From the NCBI GenBank assembly GCA_007844125.1, contig CM017567.1, positions 37,298,420-37,362,419 on the forward strand: a DNA stretch of 64,000 nt. The letters run 5' to 3'. The notes beneath the pieces were generated by a model, which did not search any database, was not told the DNA's origin, and was given only the letters and a program-made list of their open reading frames with translations. The stretch comes from Sinonovacula constricta. Lineage: Eukaryota > Mollusca > Bivalvia > Cardiida > Solecurtidae. The translations under genes and the position numbers were made by a program. Shown piece after piece: positions 56,448-64,000 of this stretch. Within the stretch, counting starts at the first letter, position 1; each line of letters opens with the position of its first letter.

Positions 56448-57185
56448 TTAAACAAAAAATAAAATAGGTCTGTGTCTGGAGTACAATAGACAGTCATCTG
56501 TGGCCACCTCACAGTGCTCAACTAGATGTAAACATTCACAAGGAATAAGAACATAGTCTATCGTACTAGTCATAGTTCCGTCGTATGAAACGAACGTGTC
56601 AAGAATGCACGAAAACTGTTTGATGCAATTTACGACACAAAGGTTGCAATCCGATAAAAAATTTGCAAAGAGCCTGTCTCTCGGTCGTACTATCCTTCGG
56701 CTGACACTTGCGTTGAAATCTCCCATAAAAACAACATATCCTTGATCACTGTACGAATTATAGATGTCATATAACATATTTATATATCGTTGAAAACATA
56801 CTTTAGCATAGTTGGAACACGGCATGTATACCTGAAACACAAACAGGTTTATACATTGATGTAACTGCACCTGTACGCCAATCACCCTGTGATCGCCTAT
56901 GGCCAGGGGTACAACGCAATTAGATAATCGTTTATGCCACATAATAGCAACACCGCCCTTGCCCGCTTTTCCTTTATATCCTGGTTTAACATTGTCATCA
57001 CATACAACGCTGTATTCATATTCACTTGAAATGCTACCTAAGAAGTGCTGGTTGCCTGATGATAGCCAGTGCTCCGATATACCCACTATGTCAATATGTT
57101 CGGTCTCAATTATATCGCATAACTGAGATGCGGTCGACATGATGCCAGTCACATTCCACGTTAGTAGCTGTTGAAAAACAAAACA
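56448..57185 (-). pseudogene. LINE APE-type endonuclease domain
   Basis: Motifs in order: LLTWNVTGIM, GISEHWL (catalytic Glu), FMGDFNA (Asp and Asn of the active site), STIDYVL, and SRHRPI at the end. The last is normally S-D-H, so the catalytic Asp next to the essential His is replaced by Arg. The ORF-start Met at 57152 is inside the WNVTG region; homology clearly begins upstream of it, so that Met is not the true start. The frame ends at 56448 right after an oligo-T run. Confidence 0.85.
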
Positions 57186-57686
57186 GGCACAGTGTTTTGG
57201 ACAAAATCAGGTTCTTTTTAATCTAAATTTGTCTTGTTTAAAGTTAAGCTAAATTTGGGGTTATTATTGGCAGGTAACTTTTGTTTATAGCATAATTAAA
57301 ATAACAAATGTTTGGTATTTATAACAAAATGAGGACAACAGTTAAAGTGATTCCAAATGTTTTCCTTCGGTTATCATAAGTTATAAATAAGAAAAATATG
57401 ACAAGGTCCTATAAGTATTGCACCATATATATTAAATTGGAAAGGGTACAGGACAAATGTATTCACATTCCATTTAAGTAAAATGTTACAACAAAACTGT
57501 AACGAGACATTGTATAAAGTGAAACAAACCCAACGGTTGCCGCCTTGGAACGGTGGTCAGTCAGAAAACAGGCCATCTAGGATGCTGATCTAGATGAACA
57601 ACTACTTATAATTGCAAGTATGTCCCCTAGAACATGTACTAACCCCCTTTACTGCCTGCCTAATAACAGATTTATTTGTTTGTCAG

Positions 57687-58871
57687 ATGGAAAAATTACT
57701 CCAGTTATTCCATATAATACACTATAACGGCAAAATATCTTATACCTGTAATATAATTGATTAGAAACCTACTTAATTATGAAACGAAAATAGTAGGCTC
57801 ATGATCTAGCTATGAAATTGCTTACTTAAAGCTAATAACCTACAATATTTATTTCTACTAATGATATTTTTTATGTGGCTAAAACTAACTACTAGGATTT
57901 ACATCGATAAAACAACTTTTGCATTGAACTAATGAAATGAAAGAATCTTACATAAATGGGACAATTTTACATCTAGAAAACTGCTCTTTTAATTGAGGTC
58001 CCACTATGACCAGCAGAGTTTTATATAGTATACATTGTTATGATACATGTATGGGGTATCCCAAACCTAGTATGATTATAGTACAGAACAGTTTCTTACC
58101 ACTGCTCTCGTCTATAATAATCATTAGTTTTGGGTGGCAATGCAAAGGGGAATAACTACAGAACATTTCGATTTTAAGACTGCAAAAGTTGTGTCTCTTA
58201 GAACAATAACTCTGTTTTGTTAACTCTTTAATGTGGAGATTATGGATTTTGTTTGTTTTCTGGACAAGGCGTCATAAAACTGATGAATCTATGGTGTCGT
58301 GAATATTTTGCCCAACAAATTAAGAAACGATAGGGACTGTTCCGCATCACAGCCTTTCCACTCATAAGCTAAGCAGATGTTTGGAAGCAATGTTTAAATC
58401 CTGCTCATGCAATTTCAATGGGAATAATCAAACTGGCACGTTCTTATCACTTTCTTCTGATGTAGTTCTGTGTCACCCACTTGCTGCAGTGCTTGCTGTC
58501 ATTGTCCTTCAAAATAATAGGAAAGTGCATGTAATTCTACATTTAGCATTGAGTAAACATTTGCAGGTATGTCTAGAATATCAATATTAAGGCTAGGTAT
58601 CAAACTAGGTAATAGAGTAAGAGAAAAATGGCAGTGGACTGGACATGTATGTAGACTGCACCAACCTCTATCCCAATGGTAGCAATGAGGTGGCAACCAA
58701 CACGGTAAGAAAAAGAGAAGAAGACCAAAAGAGACCTGGGGGATATCAGATGAGAAAGAAATGAAGGACACCAACTGGACATGGGGACAGATCCAGAGAT
58801 GGACCCAAGACAGACCAACAAGGGAGTTCCTGGTAGCGAACTTATGTGCTAACCAGCATGCAGAAGACTAA
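57687..58871 (+). repeat. 1.06 kb direct repeat, copy 2, with longer LINE 3' tail
   Basis: It matches copy 1 up to 58745, then continues to a stop at 58869-58871. The end encodes KWQWTGHVCR, then after stops and a frame change RRRPKETW, TWGQIQRWTQDRPTREFLVANLC and HAED. This W-x-G-H-x-x-R...GRPK-x-T-W...W...A-x-DR-x-W/T pattern is the usual C-terminal end of LINE ORF2 proteins. So the repeat is largely a 3' LINE remnant on the plus strand. Confidence 0.8.
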
Positions 58872-59688
58872 GTAAGAAAATAATAATAAAAAAAAGCTTT
58901 GTTTGTACTTGATTGTTAACTAATTAACGAAATGCTACTCACAAAATGCTTGTCAACAGTTTTATTTAATGGCATCTGTGAAGATTAAAATGATATTGCG
59001 ATGACGTATAGTTTTTGTGTTATTTTCTTCATATGATAATTTTTTTTGTCATAGCTATTGTCCTTAATCATGTATAAAAGCCAGGTTCTTAAGCTACATT
59101 TGTTCAAATCTACATGTACGTTGAAAATTCACAAAATACCATAAATAGTAATATGCACAAAATGGCAATGTATGTCAAACATGTAATATTCATGACATCA
59201 TAATTGTTATAAAATATATTATTTTAAATTTGCTACACTTTATTTTGTTTACATTGCTTTAACAACGGCGGATCTTAGAGACACTACTTTAATCGTAGGA
59301 TGAAAAGGGAATATTAGCCAAGTATGAAACTTGCAGTAAGCAACAAACACGCAACAATCTGTTATGTAAGAGTAATATTTGCGGAACGATAAAGAAAATC
59401 CCAATAAAGAATTCAGCAATATTGACATGAAGCCAACATAGACCGAGTCTTAGCTGTAAATCAACCATGTATGACAAAATCAGCCACGTTTTAGTTTAAT
59501 CGTTTTACTTTCTGACTTTTTTACTGTCTTCACGAAAGAAATTAAAAAACACAAGCTGGCAGCAATTACTGGGCAGCAACTACTGGACCGGACCATATTT
59601 TACTGGACCATACTAATTTTGGCATGTTTACAATAAAGGTTGACGTCAATCGGAAAACCTCGGATAATTCACGAATCATCGTCGGTTG
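58872..59688. other. AT-rich spacer between the LINE remnant and the helicase element
   Basis: No coding or RNA feature supported. An ACTACTGGACCGGACCATA / TACTGGACCATACT near-repeat lies at 59567-59612. Confidence 0.5.
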
Positions 59689-60058
59689 TCAATCGTATCT
59701 ACTCGGCGACCCCCGGCAAGCTTCGGATATATCACCTCGTATGTAATTGTAGGAATACACCAGTTGGTGATTTGCCCCGGCGAATAACTTCTCATTGCAT
59801 TATGTAAACAAAGATGGCTGACTTTTCAAAGTGCATGCAGTACGCTTTAGATATTATGGAGATTCAACACTCCTTGAAAGAAGAGCAGATTGCTTCGTTG
59901 AAGAATATTTTTAACTTAGTTGATACTGTATGTATATTACCAACAGGATTTGGTAAAAGTGTAAAAAACCAATTATTACCCTGCATGCACTCGGATCACG
60001 CTTCGGTGATGTCTATATCCGAAGCTTGCCGGAGATCGCCGACTAGGTACGATTGCCA
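59689..60058. mobile_element. Inverted-repeat unit carrying a helicase fragment
   Basis: The arm at 59689-59738 (AATCGTATCTACTCGGCGAC, CCCGGCAAGCTTCGGATATA, TCACC) and the arm at 60003-60056 (its inverted copy, with a few differences and a 3-nt insertion) flank about 265 bp containing a start codon and a helicase motif. GC content here is higher than in the surroundings. Confidence 0.75.
59814..59993 (+). pseudogene. RecQ-like helicase N-terminal fragment
   Basis: The ATG at 59814 (AAAGATGG) starts MADFSKCMQYALD. Then QHSLKEEQIASLKNIF fits the RecQ motif 0 (L-K-x-x-Q-x-x-A) and CILPTGFGKSV is a Walker A box (motif I). Homology stops after NQLLPCM, about 59 residues in, exactly where the inverted copy of the upstream DNA begins. 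The frame then reads on without homology to 60117. A full RecQ helicase core needs motifs Ia to VI, so no activity is expected. Similar first exons occur in helicase-bearing repeats; the parental gene is not in the window. Confidence 0.75.
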
Positions 60059-61382
60059 TTTTGGATGTAGTTCATCAACATGGCGGCGACAGCATTATTT
60101 CCGAGGTGATTACGTATAGGACGGAATTGCCCGAGGAGTTCCGAGTGCTCAGATGTATGTATGTAGTCGGATTACCTCGGCCATTTCCCTAAATGGGACT
60201 TCCTTTGTGATAGACGTCAAAACAAAGATGGCAGATCATAAGTCATGAAGGAACATACAATTTATTTTGAATTTTTATGTAAGATTTTTATGTAAGACTA
60301 TTTTATTTTTATTTTGTTTAATAAAATCTATTTTTGCTGTTATAATTTGCATATGTCATTTAATGGTAACCTTATGAAAATCACTTCGATTGTGATAATA
60401 TTTAATATCTCTGAAAACAATTGATATGCATTGTGTACATTATAAAAACATCAAACAATTTTGTATGATTGAGTAAAAATATTGTAATTGACTGTGCTTG
60501 CAGAAGCACGTTCTTTCATTCCATTCCTTTCACACAAAATGCTATTGTTTGATCTGTCATCTCTTTACTCTTTTATCTTTATTATACGCTAGTCCTTTGA
60601 TGTCAGAAGTTACTAAGGAAGATCAAAGAGTTTGCTGATCTACTCATGACATAGATAAGATCTAACGATTGGTAGTGACAAGATGTAGAAGCTGTAGAGT
60701 ATTTGAAACTGGTCATCTTGACGTGGTCTACATATGCAAATAAGAAAGGAAGCAAATGTGCCAACATACATTAACACATGGTGCCCTCAACACATGCGTT
60801 ATTACACTTAATTAACATTCACTCAAAAAACAAACAACAACAGTTGGCCAAATGTCCGACTTGAAACTAAGTTTGTTTATTCGATGCACATATAATATTC
60901 TTTAGTCATTAAAACGATTATATTAAAATATGCGCCGCCCTTAAATGATATGAGCGCTTAAATAATTTTATCTGTATAGATTTGATATGAAGAAATTGTA
61001 ATGGGGACTTTATTTTCCCTTAACAAGAAAACGTGGGTTCAAATAAGAATCATCGCGCATATGAATGTAAAGGCACTGAATAACAGGACTGCATGATGAC
61101 AAGGAATAACTCTCGCAGGTTCCAATTTATATGCCTGGTTGGAGAGGGACGATTTGAGGTATTTTTGTTTGTTTTGTTTTTGTGTTCTTCTTGTTTTTGG
61201 CCCAAGGAAATCAGCAGCTACCTAATCGGTGTTTGAACCACGGACCTCGTGATCTGGAAACCTGTTTTTTTCCCCTTAGAATGCTGTTAAAACAAATGTT
61301 GAATATCGCATAGTAAATACTTAACGTCTATAGGACGGCATTCTTTTTTCAATATCCCTATGGCGGCTCATGGACCTCTTAC

Positions 61383-61445
61383 CAGAACAGAACAAAACAG
61401 AACAGAAATTTTATTTAAGATTTGTACATATAATAGTGTACATCA
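61383..61445 (-). mobile_element. Possible LINE 3' tail
   Basis: ACAGAACAAAACAGAACAG followed by AAATTTTATTTAAG reads on the minus strand as AATAAAATTT plus a (TTCTG)n-like end, a layout like the tail at 54531-54600. No coding part is attached. Confidence 0.35.
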
Positions 61446-62689
61446 TCTTTAAAACATGTATACATATAGATAATTAACATGTCACGTGAACCAATAAAAA
61501 TAAATAACGAATAATCTTGCTTTATCAAAACTTCAAACATTAATTGTTATAGTGTATATAATAAAATAATATATTACAGTCTAAACAAAGAAAATGTCTA
61601 TGCATGGTAAATCTTCTCTAGCGAGGGGACCTAAAGCATTTTTTTTTTTGTAAATATGTATTATACATATCTTCACTGTCAGATATAGCTGTCAATGCAG
61701 AATACAAGTGTATCTAATTCTTTTATGCCTATATTTAATAAATATCCTAAACCTTATCATTTACATTAAAACTATATAATACCAACTTGAAGACATACAT
61801 TTCTTACTTGCAGCTAACTATTGATGAATATGCTTACAAAGGAAACTGGTTCATTAAAACGGCAACTGGTTCACTTATCTCGCAAGACGTAAATTGTCTG
61901 GAACAAGCGACGACCAGACGAACCAGAATCATATAGTCTCTTACCGTAGAGTAAATAGCGTCCGCTTTCATTTGAAGCAGGAAATTACGAAGATACGTCA
62001 TTACGGCACGATGACCTCAATGGAAAAAGCTATACTCCTGATTTTTTTTCTCTTTTTATAAACGTATTAAGAGTACAGGAAAAGATTGAATATTAAAGCC
62101 AACATAAAGCCACGACGTTTTCCAAGACTAAGACAGTGTTTTTTTTCCATAAATCCTCATCATAAAATGAAGGAAACGGTTGTAGCTCACTTTTCTTCAT
62201 TTTGTTAACATTTAAACTTTTGTCCATTTCAAGTTACTTACATGTATTAAATGTTCCGTGTAGTGGCAGCTTAAATAATTTATTTAATTATCCTAACCTC
62301 AGCTGATTTTGCCAAAAATACACATTGTAATTATGTATAACCCATTAAGGCAATACGATTATTTGATTGATCGTTGCTATGACAACTACGACCCATCCAC
62401 GGCAATTTTGTGCAATGACGGATAATAACTGGTTTCGCGACTAAGTTTCTGAGTAAAATTGACATTTATTTACACTAAAATTCTGGGGAGAAACAAAAAT
62501 AGGTCTCTGAACAAGATTTGGCTTTGAAATCTTGATAACTCGTTTGAGAAATACACTTGGTACAGATGTAAAAATAATTACATGTATGTCACGAAACACT
62601 GACACACAATCCATGGTGTGAGCTGCTTACCTACCTGCCTGTCAGGTTAATAAGAGGTCAACATTATATTCATAAGATCCAGAAAAAAA

Positions 62690-62730
62690 TGGTGATGATG
62701 GTGGTGGTGGTGGGTGGTGGGTGGTGGTTA
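62690..62730 (+). repeat. GGT/GGTG microsatellite
   Basis: Short purine-rich G tract (GGTGGTGGTGGTGGGTGGTG) within AT-rich DNA. Confidence 0.8.
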
Positions 62731-63969
62731 TGAATCAAGATCCATTCAACTTTATTGCAGTAAAATGGATATACATACATAGTAAAGGGCCTTAACTTCG
62801 GCCTAAGCAGTCAACAGACAAAGTTTACTTCATAAGCTTAATACTTTTAAGCTTACACGTATGTGTGTTCACTATTTTTTTTTACCTGGTTGGTGGGAAA
62901 GGGGATGCCCCCCCACCGGATTCATCCCTGATATTTACAGTACATGTATAAACTGATATAGTGGCACCATGCCTGTTAGATTATATGCATTGCCAAGTAT
63001 CCCATACAACTTACAAAAGCAATTACTTTTATTCGTACAATATTTCAGACAATTTTCGCATTTGCAAGCAAATCGTCATTCAAGTATTTAATTTCTATTG
63101 GACCTACTAACACAACTTTGGATTGTTTTATTTATTTTTGTTACTAACATTTCAAAATGTTTTCAGAAATAAAAAGTTTGGTTTCAAACTCCATTGTCAT
63201 TTAACGTCTTGCTTAGGCCTTATAATACGACTATATTTGGATAGCTTGGTTATAATAATATATAAAAATGCTATTTTGTAAGATCATTGCATTTAATGTT
63301 ATAATACTTGAAAATAGTATATGGTCATGTCCTCACTTCCGATGGCGGTGCTTACTGCAGGCTGTGTCACTTCTGTGGTATATTTTAATCGCATTGTTTA
63401 TATTTTACATACAACATGCCTCACCTTCCCCACCCCACCCCCAATGCTAGGAATGAGATATGTTACCGATTTAAGCGCCCATTATGTTCATTTACCTTCT
63501 GACTGTCTCAAGAAAGCAACTAGTGTTTTTTTTCCCCTCTGTGTATGTAACACCTCGTCTCATTTGGTTACATTTACATTTAACATGCACATTTATACTT
63601 TCCTCTGATGCTAGTTCATATCACACGTTGGAATATTTTCCTTTTTAGAAGATAACTTGTTGGAACACTCGTTATTCGTCTTACGTTTAGCCACTAGGAA
63701 TAATCCTGCAAAAACGAAAGGAAACTGTAACACAGTTTGTTTTCACTAACATTTTCCTAAAACAGATTCTTCTTTTATCAAATGTTCTCGCTTTGGAATG
63801 TCTATTCCTAGCGCACGGACTTAACACAGCACTTGAACCAGTAATCAATCCCGTTTTAAGAGAAAGTAGTCGTTCGAATAGTACGAGAAGGCAAATTTGT
63901 TACTGACTCTGAGGATACACAAACAACACTATGCTTGCTTTATAACACAAAACTATATCAAAAATGTGA

Positions 63970-64000
63970 GTTGGGAGAGAGAGAGAGAAAGAGAGAGAGA
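63970..64000 (+). repeat. GA microsatellite at window end
   Basis: GAGAGAGAGAGAAAGAGAGA runs into the end of the window, so its full length is unknown. Confidence 0.85.

Larger units (their letters stand above)
54534..57185 (-). mobile_element. Internally deleted LINE with endonuclease but no reverse transcriptase
   Basis: Reads on the minus strand. The 5' part encodes an APE-type endonuclease (56448-57185), then a linker (55741-56445) in another frame, then about 1.1 kb with no reverse transcriptase. The 3' end has an AATAAAAG-type signal and a terminal (TATC)n microsatellite (54531-54551). Such short tandem tails instead of poly(A) are typical of CR1/L2/RTE-like LINEs. The element is dead. 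Confidence 0.75.
60240..64000. other. Right-end non-coding DNA
   Basis: Mostly AT-rich. It has a possible LINE 3' tail at 61383-61445, a weak SINE-like B box on the minus strand (GGTTCAAACACC near 61230), a GGT-rich stretch at 62690-62730, a C-rich run at 62908-62920 and a GA microsatellite at 63970-64000. The small frames near 63270-63600 have no domain features. Confidence 0.5.

Noticed and set aside
53480..58745. The two 1.05 kb direct repeats as LTRs of an LTR retrotransposon
   Set aside because: They contain LINE ORF2 C-terminal sequence, lack TG...CA ends, and the interior encodes an opposite-strand LINE endonuclease, not gag-pol.
63268..63608. Possible small secreted or membrane protein genes at the right end
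   Set aside because: Two overlapping frames of AT-rich DNA with no domain, no good start context and no splice evidence.

Overview
This window looks like animal nuclear DNA, most likely from a marine mollusc (bivalve-like). It is AT-rich, with long introns that use GT-AG splice sites, many short interspersed and inverted-repeat elements, minisatellites, and a truncated LINE. The taxon is inferred from this repeat style and from a WSC+PKD polycystin-like gene. No marker in the window fixes the species.

The one clear host gene runs on the minus strand from about 50.08 kb down to 13.49 kb. Nine exons (50011-50080, 44126-44261, 40461-40649, 39053-39228, 33601-33750, 31925-32238, 29670-29756, 19303-20872, 13486-13629) join with matching phases into 2836 nt of open reading frame, about 945 residues. 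The predicted protein starts with a signal peptide, then has a WSC-type cysteine-rich domain carrying a threonine-rich insert, then a series of PKD (Ig-like) repeats. This is the extracellular N-terminal part of a polycystin-1-like protein. The gene must continue to the left of the window, because exon 9 ends in a splice donor in phase 1 and no later exon was recognised.

The introns are loaded with repeats. Intron 9 holds an 11.8 kb array of about 300 copies of a 39-bp unit (1222-13050), with a sharp left edge, a decaying right edge and internal block duplications. Intron 8 holds a 44-bp array and SINEs. Intron 7 holds a CA-rich minisatellite starting about 30 nt from a splice donor, split by a 1.37 kb mobile element, plus a partial THAP-domain exon. 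Intron 6 holds a 23-bp array that begins where a SINE ends. Intron 1 holds tandem, broken copies of the 5' half of exon 2, a large hairpin, an inverted-repeat transposon with orphan reading frames, and a hAT-like element with a G-rich tract.

To the right of the gene (50.1-64 kb) lie its probable promoter, a long (AGT)n tract, two 1.05 kb direct repeats flanking a LINE remnant that has an endonuclease but no reverse transcriptase, and a RecQ-like helicase fragment followed by an inverted copy of its own upstream DNA. The very long reading frames at 1.2-13 kb and 26-29.7 kb are artefacts of tandem repeats whose period is a multiple of three or which lack stop codons. They are not annotated as genes.
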